A stretch of DNA of 64,000 nt from Clostridium prolinivorans (lineage in GTDB: Bacteria; Bacillota; Clostridia; Clostridiales; Clostridiaceae): the NCBI RefSeq assembly GCF_004011155.1, contig NZ_RJWG01000004.1, positions 528 through 64,527 on the forward strand, in the 5' to 3' direction. The notes under the pieces are model-generated. The model saw nothing but the letters and a program-made list of their open reading frames with translations, ran no database searches and was not told the DNA's origin. The translations under genes and the position numbers were made by a program. Below are positions 43,120-53,564 of the stretch, piece after piece (within the stretch, counting starts at the first letter, position 1; every line of letters begins with the position of its first letter).

Positions 43120-44304
43120 ATGCTGTCTCAATTTTTAGTATCAAAATACATTAAAGATTATAAAAATACAAAAGATGAAAAAGTTAGAACTGCCTATGCT
43201 TATTTAGGTGGAATAATAGGCATTATAGTTAATGTTATTTTATTTACTATAAAGCTTTCAGTAGGTATTATTTCTAAAAGTATAGCTGTAACTGCTGATG
43301 CTTTTAATAACCTTTCTGATGCTGCATCTTCAGTTATAACTATAGTTGGTTTTAAACTTGCAAATAAACCTGCTGATCAAGAGCATCCTTTTGGCCATGG
43401 AAGAATTGAATATTTATCTGCACTTATAGTTTCTTTTATGGTAATGCTTGTTGGTTTTCAATTTATTAAATCTTCCTTTGATAGAATAATTAATCCTAGT
43501 TATGTAAAATTTGAGTTAATTCCTTTTATACTTATACTAATATCTATATTAGGTAAAATATGGTTAAGTAAATTTAATAAATTTATAGGTAAAGCTATTA
43601 ATTCTGGAGCTCTTGAAGCATCTTCTTTGGATGCTCTTGGAGATGTTTTTACTTCTAGCTGTGTAGCTTTTTCTCTTTTAATATCCAAATGGACTACTTT
43701 ACCTATTGATGGCTATATAGGAATTTTAGTTGCTTTATTTATACTATATTCAGGTTTTTCACTTACTAAAAATACTTTAAATCCTTTACTTGGAGAAGCA
43801 CCAGATCCAGAACTTGTTGAAAATATAAAAAAAGGAGTTTTAAGTTATAATCACATAAGTGGTGTTCATGATTTAGTTATACACAACTATGGTCCAGGAC
43901 GCTGTATGGCTTCTATTCATGCAGAAGTACCTTGTAATATTTCTATAGTTGAAATACACGAAATAATAGATAAAGCTGAAAAGGAGCTCTCTAAAAAACT
44001 TAACATATTTTTAGTTATACACATGGATCCTATAAATACAAATAGTGAAGAAATAAATAAAGCTAAAGAAGAATTAGAAAATATAATTAAAAAAATTCCT
44101 ATGGTTAAATCTCTTCATGATTTTAGAGTAGTTGGAGATGGTGATTATAAAAATTTAATTTTTGATGTTGTTGTACAGCATACAAAAGGTTTTAAAGATG
44201 AAGATGAAGAAAATATTAAAAATAAAATAAATTCAGAACTAAAAAAAATTCATCCAAAATATAATGCATTAATAACTATTGATAAAGAATTTACTGTATT
44301 ATAA
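43120..44304 (+). CDS. Cation diffusion facilitator (CDF) metal transporter
   Basis: A 394-aa protein with six helices followed by a long cytoplasmic tail. The metal site is formed by ADAFNNLSDAASS (about residues 60-72) and ASSLDALGDVFTSS in helix 5. The motif HPFGHGRIEYLSAL (about 91-104) is diagnostic of CDF proteins. They export Zn2+, Mn2+ or Fe2+ in exchange for H+. The tail is longer than usual, with a second ferredoxin-like region after about residue 300. GTG 43111 lies in the ribosome binding site, so ATG 43120 is chosen. Confidence 0.88.
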   Translation: MLSQFLVSKYIKDYKNTKDEKVRTAYAYLGGIIGIIVNVILFTIKLSVGIISKSIAVTADAFNNLSDAASSVITIVGFKLANKPADQEHPFGHGRIEYLSALIVSFMVMLVGFQFIKSSFDRIINPSYVKFELIPFILILISILGKIWLSKFNKFIGKAINSGALEASSLDALGDVFTSSCVAFSLLISKWTTLPIDGYIGILVALFILYSGFSLTKNTLNPLLGEAPDPELVENIKKGVLSYNHISGVHDLVIHNYGPGRCMASIHAEVPCNISIVEIHEIIDKAEKELSKKLNIFLVIHMDPINTNSEEINKAKEELENIIKKIPMVKSLHDFRVVGDGDYKNLIFDVVVQHTKGFKDEDEENIKNKINSELKKIHPKYNALITIDKEFTVL

Positions 44305-44313
44305 ATACGCACT

Positions 44314-44351
44314 AAATAAAGCCTCTATAATATATTATAGAGGCTTTATTT
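44314..44351. terminator. Terminator between the convergent CDF and xylB genes
   Basis: AAATAAAGCCTCTATAAT and its exact complement form an 18-bp stem around a 2-nt centre. It is flanked by T-rich sequence on both sides and can serve both convergent genes. Confidence 0.85.
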
Positions 44352-44429
44352 ATATTATTGAAGTTTTAACCAATCATCAAGATAAAAAAATTTTATTTGA
44401 ATTATAGAGGCTTTATTTATATTATTGAA
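44334..44429. repeat. Pair of 29-bp direct repeats at the end of xylB
   Basis: A perfect 29-bp sequence starting ATTATAGAGGCTTTATTTAT occurs at 44334-44362 and again at 44401-44429. The first copy contains half of the terminator. The second covers the xylB stop codon and last two codons. Confidence 0.85.
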
Positions 44430-45921
44430 CCTTACTTATTTCTTTAAAAGATTCTTTTAATGATGGATATAGTTTTTTATATATATCATAATATTTATTA
44501 TATTTTTCAACATTTTCTAAAATTGGATCTATTGAGTCTGTAACTTTAATAAGTTTTTCACAGGCTTCATCTACTGTAGAGTACAATCCACAGCCAACTG
44601 CTGCTAATATAGCTGCCCCATAAGCTGGACCTTCTTTAGAACTTATAAGTTGAACCTTTACACCAAATATATCAGCTAAAATTTGTCTCCATAAAGGACT
44701 TTTTGCTCCTCCTCCACTTACTCTAACAGCTTCAATTGGAACATTTAAGCTTTTTAATATTTCAAGAGAATCTCTAAGTCCAAAACAAACTCCCTCTAAA
44801 ACTGCTCTTGTCATATCTCCTCTAGTGTTTGTCATATTAAGTCCAAAGAAAACTCCCTTAGCATCAGGATCGCTATATGGAGTTCTTTCTCCCATTAAAT
44901 ACGGAAGGAAAATAACTCCATTACTTCCAACTGGTGATTTTTCAGCTTCATTTAAAAGGTTATCAAAAGAATCACTTTCTAATTTTTTATTTATGTTTTC
45001 TATCCACCATTTCAAGCAAGAAGCTGCTGAAAGCATAACTCCCATTTGATGCCATTTCCCATTTGAATGGCAAAAAGAATGTAATCTATTTTCATCATCT
45101 ACTTCGTAATTATCACTGCTTGCAAATACTACTCCAGAAGTCCCAAGAGTAATTAATAAATTCCCGCTTTTTACAACTCCAGTTCCTACTGCACCTGCTG
45201 CATTATCCCCAGCTCCAGCAACTACTATAGTATCCTCTGTAAGCCCAGTATATTCTGCTACTTCCTTAGTAATATTACCTGTAGGTTCCCAAGATTCGTA
45301 AACTTTAGGAAGAACTTCTTCTTTTATTCCAAGTATGTCAAGCATTTCTTTTGACCATTTTCTTTCTTTTACATCAAGCATAAGCATTCCTGATGCATCT
45401 GATGCATCTGTTGCAAATTGTCCTGTTAATTTATATCTTATATAATCTTTAGGTAATAGTATATGTGCTATCTTATTAAATATCTCTTTTTCATGTTTTT
45501 TTACCCACAAAAGCTTTGGTGCAGTAAAACCTGTTAAAGCTTTATTACCCGTATAAAGAGATATATTTTTTTGACCAATTTCATAATTTAAATAATCACA
45601 TTCTTCTTGTGTTCTTTGATCACACCAAAGAATAGCTGGTCTTAATACATTCCCATATTTGTCCAAAAGTACAAGTCCATGCATTTGTCCGCTGAAACCT
45701 ATTCCTTTAATACTATCCCCATCTGTATTTGAATTTTTAATAACCTCTCTTATTCCATCTTTTGTAGCATTCCACCAGTCTTCTGGCCTTTGTTCAGCCC
45801 AGCCTACCTTTTTATAAATTACATCATAATCTTTTGAAACTGATGCTGTTACTTGACCTTGTTCATTCATAATAACTATTTTAACCGATGAAGTTCCTAA
45901 ATCTATTCCTAAAAAATTCAT
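44422..45921 (-). CDS. xylB: Xylulokinase
   Basis: A 499-aa FGGY-family sugar kinase that phosphorylates D-xylulose. The N-terminal ATP motif is FLGIDLGTSSVKIVI (residues 3-17). The substrate-binding GFSGQMHGLVLLD (about 73-85) is typical of xylulokinase, and the C-terminal domain has VRVSGGGAKSPLWRQILADI (about 388-407). It is the last gene of the xyl cluster. Its final codons fall inside a 29-bp repeat also present in the terminator, so the C-terminus may have been altered. Confidence 0.92.
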   Translation of the reverse strand: MNFLGIDLGTSSVKIVIMNEQGQVTASVSKDYDVIYKKVGWAEQRPEDWWNATKDGIREVIKNSNTDGDSIKGIGFSGQMHGLVLLDKYGNVLRPAILWCDQRTQEECDYLNYEIGQKNISLYTGNKALTGFTAPKLLWVKKHEKEIFNKIAHILLPKDYIRYKLTGQFATDASDASGMLMLDVKERKWSKEMLDILGIKEEVLPKVYESWEPTGNITKEVAEYTGLTEDTIVVAGAGDNAAGAVGTGVVKSGNLLITLGTSGVVFASSDNYEVDDENRLHSFCHSNGKWHQMGVMLSAASCLKWWIENINKKLESDSFDNLLNEAEKSPVGSNGVIFLPYLMGERTPYSDPDAKGVFFGLNMTNTRGDMTRAVLEGVCFGLRDSLEILKSLNVPIEAVRVSGGGAKSPLWRQILADIFGVKVQLISSKEGPAYGAAILAAVGCGLYSTVDEACEKLIKVTDSIDPILENVEKYNKYYDIYKKLYPSLKESFKEISKVQ

Positions 45922-45954
45922 AATTAACCTCCACCTAATATAATTTAATTTATA

Positions 45955-47106
45955 TTAAAAACCAAATTTATCCAAAATAGGTATAAGTGCTGCTCCTAAT
46001 ATATTTGAATCATCTCCTAAAGAAGAAAATAATATATTTACATCTCCTTCTTTATAAAATTCATTGCTATTAAAAACTTTATTTGAAATTTTTTTACTAA
46101 AGATATCTGAATACTTGCTAATTTCTCCTCCGATTACTATATAATCTGGATTAAATATAAAAATAAGATTTTGTATTCCCTCTGCTAAATTATCTATATA
46201 TTCTTCTATTACATAAATAGCATTTTCTTCTCCAAGATTATATCTTTTAATTATTTCATTTATACTTTTTACAGTTTCACTTGATTTTTTATTATAGTCT
46301 TTTATTAAAGCACGATTAGATGCATAAGTTTCCCAACATCCTTTTCTTCCACAGTTGCATTGCCTTCCATTTTTAATAATACACATATGTCCAATTTCGC
46401 CAGCTCTTTTATCTTTACCTTTATACATACCATTATCTATAAATATACCTCCGCCAACTCCTTCGGTAATAGATACGTATATAAGATTTTTAAGATCTTT
46501 TGCTATACCAAGCTTAGATTCTGCAATAGCTCCTGCATTTGCTTCATTTTCTAAAAATATTGGAATATTAAAATAGGAATTAAGCTCTTTAAATGATATA
46601 TTTTTAAGTCTAAAATTAGTTGCAACTTCAAGCGTAAGTTCATCTTCATTTATAATACCAGGCAAAGAAATTCCTATACCTAAAAGCTTATCTTTTATAT
46701 CTTCTTTAAAATTCATTAAGTGTTCTATTAACATTTTAATAATGTCTAAAATTTCATTTTCTGTAAGTACAGTTAACTCTTTTTTTGTTTCCTCAATTAT
46801 TTTGCTATCTAAATTAGTAAGAACAGCTCTTATATAGTCTTTTTCTAAATTTATACCAATACTATATCTTGAATTAGGTAAAAATCTTATTATAACAGGT
46901 TTTCTTCCGCCTGTAGATGTTGCAACTCCAGCTTCTTCTACAATGCCTTCTTCTATAAGTTCTCCTACAATAGTTGTTACAGTTGGAACACTTATATCTA
47001 ATTTCCTTGAAATATCAAGTTTTGTAAGTTCTCTTTCTTTTGATAAGAGATTTATTATTCTTTTTTTATTGTTTGTTTTAATATCACTATGATCTAAAGC
47101 TATCAT
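45955..47106 (-). CDS. xylR: ROK-family xylose repressor XylR
   Basis: 383 aa. The N-terminal winged helix (about residues 12-60) has LTKLDISRKLDISVPTVTTIV, and the ROK domain follows with the glycine-rich SITEGVGGGIFIDNGMY motif. The zinc site is CNCGRKGCWETYAS at about residue 252. It lies between xylA and xylB in the same direction and most likely represses the xyl genes without xylose. Confidence 0.88.
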   Translation of the reverse strand: MIALDHSDIKTNNKKRIINLLSKERELTKLDISRKLDISVPTVTTIVGELIEEGIVEEAGVATSTGGRKPVIIRFLPNSRYSIGINLEKDYIRAVLTNLDSKIIEETKKELTVLTENEILDIIKMLIEHLMNFKEDIKDKLLGIGISLPGIINEDELTLEVATNFRLKNISFKELNSYFNIPIFLENEANAGAIAESKLGIAKDLKNLIYVSITEGVGGGIFIDNGMYKGKDKRAGEIGHMCIIKNGRQCNCGRKGCWETYASNRALIKDYNKKSSETVKSINEIIKRYNLGEENAIYVIEEYIDNLAEGIQNLIFIFNPDYIVIGGEISKYSDIFSKKISNKVFNSNEFYKEGDVNILFSSLGDDSNILGAALIPILDKFGF

Positions 47107-47123
47107 CTCATCACCACTTATAA

Positions 47124-47160
47124 ATATAATGTAGAGACACTTTTGCCTCTACATTATATT
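47124..47160 (-). terminator. Terminator between xylA and xylR
   Basis: AATATAATGTAGAG and CTCTACATTATATT form a 14-bp stem with a 9-nt loop, 9 nt past the xylA stop codon. It suggests xylR and xylB are expressed less than xylA or from a separate promoter. Confidence 0.75.
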
Positions 47161-47168
47161 ATACTATT

Positions 47169-48488
47169 TTATTCATTTAATATATATTGATTTAATTTAG
47201 ATTCTAAAAATTCTTGTCTTCCAGATTTATTCTTAATAACAGGATTACTTAATGCATATTTTTCTAATGACTCAAAATCAGCTTTTCCTTCAATAATATC
47301 TTTACCAATTCCTTCACTAAAGCTTTTATATCTTTCTTTAACTGTATTTTCAAATTCACCTTCTGATAACATTTTATAGGCAATTTTTAAACCTTTAGCT
47401 AAAGTATCCATACCTGCGATATATCCAAAGAATAAATCTTCTACTTCAAATGAAGCTCTTCTAACTTTAGCGTCAAAGTTTAATCCACCTGGAGCTATAC
47501 CACCATTTTTCAAAACTTCATACATAAGTAAAGTTGCATCATAAATATTAGTTGGGAACTGGTCTGTATCCCATCCTAAATTTGGATCTCCTTGATTTAT
47601 ATCTAAGCTTCCAAGCATTCCATTTATTCTTGCTAAAGCTACTTCATGCTGGAAAGTATGCCCTGCTAATGTAGCATGGTTAGCTTCTATATTTACTTTA
47701 AAATATTTATCTAAATCATATTTTTGTAAGAAAGACATTACAGTAGCTACATCAAAATCATATTGATGTTTTGTTGGTTCCTTTGGTTTTGGTTCTATTA
47801 AGAACTGTCCAGTAAATCCTATCTTTTTAGCATAATCTACAGCCATATGGAAAAATCTAGCCAAATTATCTTGTTCAAGTTTTAAATCAGTATTTAATAA
47901 AGTTTCGTAACCTTCTCTTCCTCCCCAGAATACATAGTTTTCTCCACCAAGTTCTTTAGTTACTTCTAAAGCTTTTTTAACTTGAGCTGCTGCATAAGCA
48001 TAAACATCAGCATTACAAGTTGTAGCAGCACCATGTACAAATCTTGGATTAGTAAACATGTTTGCAGTTCCCCATAGAAGTTTTTTATTATTTTTTGCCA
48101 TTAATTCTTTGCAATATGCAACTATTTCATCTAAATTTGCATTAGTTTCAGCTAAATCTTTTCCTTCTGGAGCAATATCTCTATCATGAAAAGCAAAATA
48201 ATCTATGCCTAGTTTATTCATAAATTCAAAAGCAGCTTCCATTCTCATTTTAGCTACTTTCATTGGGTCAGTTTCTCCATCCCAAGGTTTTTCGTAAGTT
48301 CCTACTCCAAATGGATCTGATCCATTTGCAGTTAAAGTATGCCAATAAGACATTGTAAACCTTAAATGCTCTCTCATAGTCTTTCCACCCACAACTTCTT
48401 CTGGGTTGTAATATTTAAAAGCAAAAGGATTTTTAGAATCTTTCCCTTCGTATTTTATTGTAGGTACATTTTTAAAATATTCGTTCAT
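47169..48488 (-). CDS. xylA: Xylose isomerase
   Basis: A 439-aa TIM-barrel enzyme that converts D-xylose to D-xylulose. The active-site histidine is in [13 protein letters not shown] (about residue 101), and metal ligands lie in [34 protein letters not shown] (about 270-287) and [18 protein letters not shown] (about 305-322). Its length is normal for the family. I chose ATG 48488 because GGAGGG precedes it; ATG 48527 lacks a ribosome binding site. No xylose transporter is visible nearby. Confidence 0.95.
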   Translation of the reverse strand: MNEYFKNVPTIKYEGKDSKNPFAFKYYNPEEVVGGKTMREHLRFTMSYWHTLTANGSDPFGVGTYEKPWDGETDPMKVAKMRMEAAFEFMNKLGIDYFAFHDRDIAPEGKDLAETNANLDEIVAYCKELMAKNNKKLLWGTANMFTNPRFVHGAATTCNADVYAYAAAQVKKALEVTKELGGENYVFWGGREGYETLLNTDLKLEQDNLARFFHMAVDYAKKIGFTGQFLIEPKPKEPTKHQYDFDVATVMSFLQKYDLDKYFKVNIEANHATLAGHTFQHEVALARINGMLGSLDINQGDPNLGWDTDQFPTNIYDATLLMYEVLKNGGIAPGGLNFDAKVRRASFEVEDLFFGYIAGMDTLAKGLKIAYKMLSEGEFENTVKERYKSFSEGIGKDIIEGKADFESLEKYALSNPVIKNKSGRQEFLESKLNQYILNE

Positions 48489-48512
48489 GTTTAAACCCTC
48501 CATATCGTAATT

Positions 48513-48527
48513 TGAAATTGTTTTCAT
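48513..48527. promoter_or_regulatory. cre-like box in the xylA leader
   Basis: The minus strand reads ATGAAAACAATTTCA, a palindrome-like match to the CcpA cre consensus with one mismatch (A for the central G). It is just downstream of the predicted promoter, the usual position for carbon catabolite repression. Confidence 0.45.
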
Positions 48528-48540
48528 TCTTTATGTTTTT

Positions 48541-48569
48541 ATATTACTATATTTTAATTATTTTTTCAA
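48541..48569 (-). promoter_or_regulatory. Candidate xylA promoter
   Basis: On the minus strand TTGAAA (48564-48569), a 17-bp spacer and TAATAT (48541-48546) form a good sigma-A promoter. The tandem 12-bp repeat sits immediately upstream. Confidence 0.5.
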
Positions 48570-48571
48570 TA

Positions 48572-48619
48572 GTTTTTAAAAATATTTTTAAAAGTATTTT
48601 TAAAAATATTTTTAAAAAA
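48572..48619. repeat. Four tandem 12-bp AT repeats upstream of xylA
   Basis: Units of the form RTTTTTAAAART at 48572, 48584, 48596 and 48608 directly abut the -35 box of xylA. They are phased at 12 bp. They could act as an UP element, as intrinsically bent DNA or as repeated binding sites. Confidence 0.7.
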
Positions 48620-48625
48620 TTAAAA

Positions 48626-48699
48626 TAGCCGCAAATATTAATGTTTTTCCTTTGTTTAAATCTTTAGTAATTTTAAGGAAAACATTTCATTTGTGGCTA
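48626..48699 (-). terminator. Long hairpin after the iron alcohol dehydrogenase gene
   Basis: TAGCCGCAAAT and ATTTGTGGCTA close a 74-nt structure whose inner arms (GTTTTTCCTT and AAGGAAAAC) also pair. A T-rich tail follows on the minus strand. It begins about 29 nt past the stop codon. Confidence 0.65.
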
Positions 48700-48727
48700 C
48701 TTTAAATAATATAATGCTGAAATAAAA

Positions 48728-49906
48728 TTATTTATATGCTTTGGTCATAATTTCTATAGTTTCTTCTAATGATAATTTATATGGATCTATTTCAAATAAT
48801 CCTCCCATAGTACTACGTGCATTTTCAGCTAAATTAGCAATTTCATCTTTTGAAATATCATAATCAGACATTTTAATATTTTCTACTTTGCAGTCTTTTT
48901 GAAGCTTAACTAATGCTTTTACAAATGCCATTGGACGGTCTTCTTCTTTAATAGCATCTACATCAACACCCATAGCTTTTGCCATATTAATAAATCTTTC
49001 AGGAACTTTAGATGCAAAAAATGTATAATATGATTCAGATAACATAATAAGCCCTGCGCCATGAGGAAGATTAGGATGATTTGCACTAAGAGCATGTTCC
49101 ATAGAATGCTCAGATGTACAGCTTGATATTGACTCTACCAAACCAGATAAAGTATTAGCTAAAGCTACTTGAGTACGTGCTTCAATATTATTACCGTCTC
49201 TTACACATATAGGAAGATATTTTGCTATTAATTCTATACTTTTAAGAGCAAAAGCATCACTAATTGGATTAGCTATTTTTGCAATATATCCTTCTGTGGA
49301 ATGAAAAAGAGCATCAAACCCTTGATAAGCTGTAAGATGACTTGGAACTGTAAGCATAAGTTCTGGATCTACTACTGATAATGTTGGGAAAGTACTTGGT
49401 ATACCAAAACCTATTTTCTCATTTGTATCTTCTTTTGTTATAACGGTCCAAGGATCTGCCTCAGTACCTGTTCCAGCTGTTGTTGTTATTGCAACAATAG
49501 GAAGTACCTCATTTTTTACAGGAAGTCCTTTCCCTGAACCTCCACTTACATAATCCCAATAATCTCCTGGATTTTTTACCATAACAGCTATACTCTTTGC
49601 TGAATCAATACTACTGCCTCCTCCAAGTCCTATTACAAAATCGCAATTTTCTTTTTTAGCAATTTCTGCACCTTCCATAACATGACTTTTGATAGGATTA
49701 GGTAATATTTTATCAAAAATAACATATTCAATTCCTTTTTTATTTAATATTTGTACTAAACGATCAAGATATCCATTTTTCTTCATAGAATTTCCTGAAG
49801 AAATAACTATTAAAGCTTTTCTTCCAGGGAGTGTTTCTTTTTCAAGTTCATTTAATTTTCCAGGACCAAATAGTATTTTTGTTGGTATATAATAATTAAA
49901 ATTCAT
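48728..49906 (-). CDS. Iron-containing alcohol dehydrogenase
   Basis: A 392-aa group III alcohol dehydrogenase. NAD(P) binding is through GLGGGSSIDSAKSIAVM (about residues 93-109). Iron ligands are Asp and His in GFDALFHSTEGY (about 196-207) and the histidines of EHSMEHALSANHPNLPHGAGL (about 259-279). It probably reduces short-chain aldehydes to alcohols; butanol, ethanol or 1,3-propanediol dehydrogenase cannot be distinguished. It is monocistronic. Confidence 0.88.
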   Translation of the reverse strand: MNFNYYIPTKILFGPGKLNELEKETLPGRKALIVISSGNSMKKNGYLDRLVQILNKKGIEYVIFDKILPNPIKSHVMEGAEIAKKENCDFVIGLGGGSSIDSAKSIAVMVKNPGDYWDYVSGGSGKGLPVKNEVLPIVAITTTAGTGTEADPWTVITKEDTNEKIGFGIPSTFPTLSVVDPELMLTVPSHLTAYQGFDALFHSTEGYIAKIANPISDAFALKSIELIAKYLPICVRDGNNIEARTQVALANTLSGLVESISSCTSEHSMEHALSANHPNLPHGAGLIMLSESYYTFFASKVPERFINMAKAMGVDVDAIKEEDRPMAFVKALVKLQKDCKVENIKMSDYDISKDEIANLAENARSTMGGLFEIDPYKLSLEETIEIMTKAYK

Positions 49907-50173
49907 AAAAATTGCCTCCTTTAGTATTTAACTTTTATTTATCAGAAAAATCATTCCTATTTTTTATTAAACGAATACAATCAAGGAAAAACTTTCCACA
50001 GTTTTATTATACTTATTGTTTTTTATTTATTCAATATTTTTATATAATTTTTTAAATAAGTTTTAAAATTAATTTAAAAAATACATTATTTATTAATATT
50101 GAAAATTTTTCCATGCACACTTTTTTCATATATTCATATAATATAATGATTTGATTTTTAGGAGTGTGATTTT

Positions 50174-51274
50174 ATGAAAGGTAAAACTGTTGATTATTTT
50201 GCAGGAGGCAACACTTCCCAGGGTTTTTATTCTTTTTACAGGTATATACTAAGCCAAGAAGAAGCTAGAAGAATTATATGTATAAAAGGTGGTCCAGGTA
50301 CAGGTAAATCTTCACTTATGAAAAAACTTGCAGCTTATTTTAATGAAAAAGGATATGATATAGAATTACATCATTGTTCTTCAGACAATAATTCTTTAGA
50401 TGGAGTTGTTGTTAAAGGCTTAAATGTAGCAATATTAGATGGAACTTCTCCTCATGTAGTAGATCCAATAAACCCTGGTGCAGTAGATGAAATACTTAAT
50501 ATGGGACAATATTGGAACGAAGAAGGTTTTAAAAAATATAGAAATAATATTATAGAAATAAATAAAGAAATTGGGAAAAAATTTAAAAGAGCTTATAGAT
50601 TTATAGCTGCTGCAAAATCAGTTCATGATGATTGGACTGCATTTAATAATGAGGCTTTAAATATTGTTAAACTTAATAAACTTACAGATGAACTTAAAGA
50701 TAAAATTTTTACAGATTCAAAAGATGGATATGGTTTTGATAGACATTTATTTATAACAGCATTTACTCCTAATGGTATAGTAACTTACATTGATACTATA
50801 TTAGAATATTACAAGAATATTTATGTTTTAAATGGAGGCCCTGGAACTGGGAAAACCAAAGTACTTGATTTTATTTCTAAAGAAGCATTAAAAAGAGGTT
50901 ATGATGTTCAATTTTTACACGATCCTCTTATTCCTGAAAGAATTGAACATATATTTATTCCTGATCTTAGTACAGCAGTTGTAACATCAAACGAAATAAA
51001 TAACAAAAAGCTCGAAGGACATCAAATATATATGGATAATTACTTAAATTCAACAGTATTAATTAATAACAAAAATGAAATAAAAGAAGTTTCAGATACA
51101 TTTTATGAACTTCTTAATAAAGGTCTAAAAATAATATCTTCTGCAAAAGTTCTTCATGATGAGATGGAAAAATACTATATTCCTAATATGGATTTTGATA
51201 AACTTAATAAACTTACAGATGAAATGATAAATAAATTTTTATCTTACGAAAAAGACTATTTAAATCAAAAATAA
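50174..51274 (+). CDS. PRK06851-type ATPase with two P-loops
   Basis: A 366-aa soluble protein made of two related halves. Each has a Walker A motif: IKGGPGTGKSSLMKKL (about residue 37) and LNGGPGTGKTKVLDFI (about 218). Each half ends with a similar block: AAKSVHDDW with KLNKLTDELKDKIF in the first, SAKVLHDEME with KLNKLTDEMINKF in the second. This is an internal duplication. No DNA-binding or helicase motif was seen. The role is unknown; the family occurs mainly in spore-forming Firmicutes. Confidence 0.75.
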   Translation: MKGKTVDYFAGGNTSQGFYSFYRYILSQEEARRIICIKGGPGTGKSSLMKKLAAYFNEKGYDIELHHCSSDNNSLDGVVVKGLNVAILDGTSPHVVDPINPGAVDEILNMGQYWNEEGFKKYRNNIIEINKEIGKKFKRAYRFIAAAKSVHDDWTAFNNEALNIVKLNKLTDELKDKIFTDSKDGYGFDRHLFITAFTPNGIVTYIDTILEYYKNIYVLNGGPGTGKTKVLDFISKEALKRGYDVQFLHDPLIPERIEHIFIPDLSTAVVTSNEINNKKLEGHQIYMDNYLNSTVLINNKNEIKEVSDTFYELLNKGLKIISSAKVLHDEMEKYYIPNMDFDKLNKLTDEMINKFLSYEKDYLNQK

Positions 51275-51327
51275 ATATCTTTTACCTATTTATTTTAATG
51301 ATTTTTATTATTTTTTAAATATTATAT

Positions 51328-51370
51328 AATAAAAAAAGGAGAACAATAAATAAATTGCTCTCCTTTTATT
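51328..51370. terminator. Terminator after the double-P-loop gene
   Basis: AAAAGGAGAACAAT and ATTGCTCTCCTTTT pair with one wobble around TAAATAA. Flanking AT runs allow use from both sides; the chemoreceptor gene ends 76 bp away on the other strand. Confidence 0.75.
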
Positions 51371-51445
51371 ATAAGCAAAATTCTAATCATTGAATTTAAA
51401 GGCTTTCAAATACTGTAACACCATTTTGCAATAGTCTATTATAAA

Positions 51446-53230
51446 TTAGTCTAGTTTAAATTCATTAATAAGTTTATTTAATGTATCAGACATTTCAGCT
51501 TGATTTATAGCTGTTTTAGATATTTCATTTAAAGCTTTTGCAGTTTCTGAAATGCTTGAAGATATAAGCTCTGAATTTTTCAAATCTTCTTCAGTAGTAG
51601 ATGAAACATTTTGCATAGCATTTCCTATTTGTTCTATTGATAAAGCAATTTCAGAAGCTGATTTTGCAATTTCATTAGATACATTACTTATAAGTTCAGC
51701 ATCTTTAGCATATTGATTACTTGAATTTACAAATAACTTATAATCTGTCATTATATCCTCTGTTATATATTTTAATATATCATTTGAAGCATTAGCCAAA
51801 TTATCAAATGCACTTTGAACTCTTTCAACTATACTTTGAATTTGAATAACAGTTTTAGAGGATTGATCTGCAAGCTTTCTAACCTCATCAGCTACTACTG
51901 CAAATCCTTTCCCTTGTTCTCCTGCACGAGCTGCTTCTATAGCTGCATTTAATGATAATAAATTAGTTTGTTTTGCAATCTGTCCTATGGTATCTGCCAT
52001 CATCTTAACTTCACTAACTATTTTACCTTCATTAATAGCATCTATTATTTTTTGTTGATTTACTTTATATAAGTTATCTGCAACATTTAAAGATTCATTT
52101 GTCTTTTCTTTAATATCTATTGCTCTTTTTTCAATATCTTTAGATATTTTGTTTCCAAGCTGTGATTTTTCAGATAATTTATTTATAATTTCTTTAGATT
52201 CTAAAGTTGATGCAGTTACTTCTTCTGTTAAAGCATTTAGTTCCTCAGAACCTTTTACTATTGTTTGAGTATTTATATTTATTTCATCCATTTTAGAAGT
52301 TATTTCCTCAATTGTTGCTGATAATTCTTCGCTTGAAGCCCCCATCTCTTGAGAAGTAGTAATAACATTTTCTATAATATCTTTAATACTTTTCTTAGTT
52401 TCTAATAAGGCTTCTAAAATTTTTGAAAATTCATCTTTACCATTAATTTCAATGTCTTTGCTTAAATCCTTTTCTTTTAATACATTAGCAAAATTTAAAG
52501 TCTTTTTAAGCTGTGAATTAATGTTATTTGAAATAACAATTAATATAACAATTAATAATATTATTGATCCAAATAGTACTATAAAAGATACTCTTATTAC
52601 ATTATTATAAATTTCATTATTATATTTATTAGCTTCATCCGCCTGCTTTTGATTGTAATTTATTATACTTTCTAATGTTAAGTCTACCTGATTTGCATAA
52701 TTTTTTAATATTGATACTTTTACAGCATTACTATCACTATTTTTACAGTTTTCAATAAATTCTTTTTTACTTTCTTTATATGGTCTAAAACTTTCAATAA
52801 GTAAATTTAATAATTTCTTATTTGACTCATCTTCTGAAAGAATTTGAATCTCTTTTATAAGTTCATCTAACTTTTCTTCGCTTTTCTTTAATTTATCTAT
52901 ATTCATATCACTTGCATATATAACTAAATTATCCATTACACTTAAATCTAAAAAAATACTTTCTCTTATGCTGTGTAATATATCAATACTTTTTAAATTC
53001 TTTTCATACATTTTTTTTGACTGCATATTTATTTTATTAATATTTGATATACCTATAGAATTTATTATAATGCTGCAGATTATAGATATTGCAAAAGCTG
53101 TATAAAGCTTTGACTTTAAAGTCATAGAATTTATGCCTTTAAATTTAAATTTTTTAAAATTTAAATGAGTTTTAGATTTTGTTTTAGTTTTAGCTTTATT
53201 GTTTTTTTGCTTAAAAATCTTTATGCTCAC
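51446..53230 (-). CDS. Methyl-accepting chemotaxis protein
   Basis: 594 aa. A basic N-terminal stretch precedes helix 1 (about residues 41-61). An extracellular four-helix-bundle sensor (about 62-210) follows, then helix 2 (about 210-232), a HAMP domain and a signalling domain. The signalling tip [39 protein letters not shown] is at about 400-440. It senses an unknown ligand and signals to CheA. It starts at GTG 53230 after GGGGGAAGG. Its presence supports motility. Confidence 0.92.
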   Translation of the reverse strand: MSIKIFKQKNNKAKTKTKSKTHLNFKKFKFKGINSMTLKSKLYTAFAISIICSIIINSIGISNINKINMQSKKMYEKNLKSIDILHSIRESIFLDLSVMDNLVIYASDMNIDKLKKSEEKLDELIKEIQILSEDESNKKLLNLLIESFRPYKESKKEFIENCKNSDSNAVKVSILKNYANQVDLTLESIINYNQKQADEANKYNNEIYNNVIRVSFIVLFGSIILLIVILIVISNNINSQLKKTLNFANVLKEKDLSKDIEINGKDEFSKILEALLETKKSIKDIIENVITTSQEMGASSEELSATIEEITSKMDEININTQTIVKGSEELNALTEEVTASTLESKEIINKLSEKSQLGNKISKDIEKRAIDIKEKTNESLNVADNLYKVNQQKIIDAINEGKIVSEVKMMADTIGQIAKQTNLLSLNAAIEAARAGEQGKGFAVVADEVRKLADQSSKTVIQIQSIVERVQSAFDNLANASNDILKYITEDIMTDYKLFVNSSNQYAKDAELISNVSNEIAKSASEIALSIEQIGNAMQNVSSTTEEDLKNSELISSSISETAKALNEISKTAINQAEMSDTLNKLINEFKLD

Positions 53231-53564
53231 TGTTCCTTCCCCCTAAATAGTAAATTTGACACTTTTAAGTCATTTTATTTTGCAAACATTTACTTTATTT
53301 ATAATTCGACACATATTCTTAAAAACCTTTTTATATTTTAAATTTTTAATTTAATTTTTTATAAAGTAGCATAGCCATTACCTCAACATCCGTCTATATC
53401 AAAAAAATATTTTATTCACAAAAATATTTTAACATAAATTTTAAAAATTAAATAAAATTTTCCCTTATTATATTCTATACATCCACCCATTTTCCTTCTT
53501 TTGCTAACACTTTTTTGCATCATATTCCCCTCGCATCCAAGTAAATTTCTGCTACAAAAACAAA

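Noticed and set aside
48572-48619. The tandem 12-bp repeats as a minimal replication or plasmid iteron
   Set aside because: Only four AT-only units, directly at a promoter, with no replication gene nearby.
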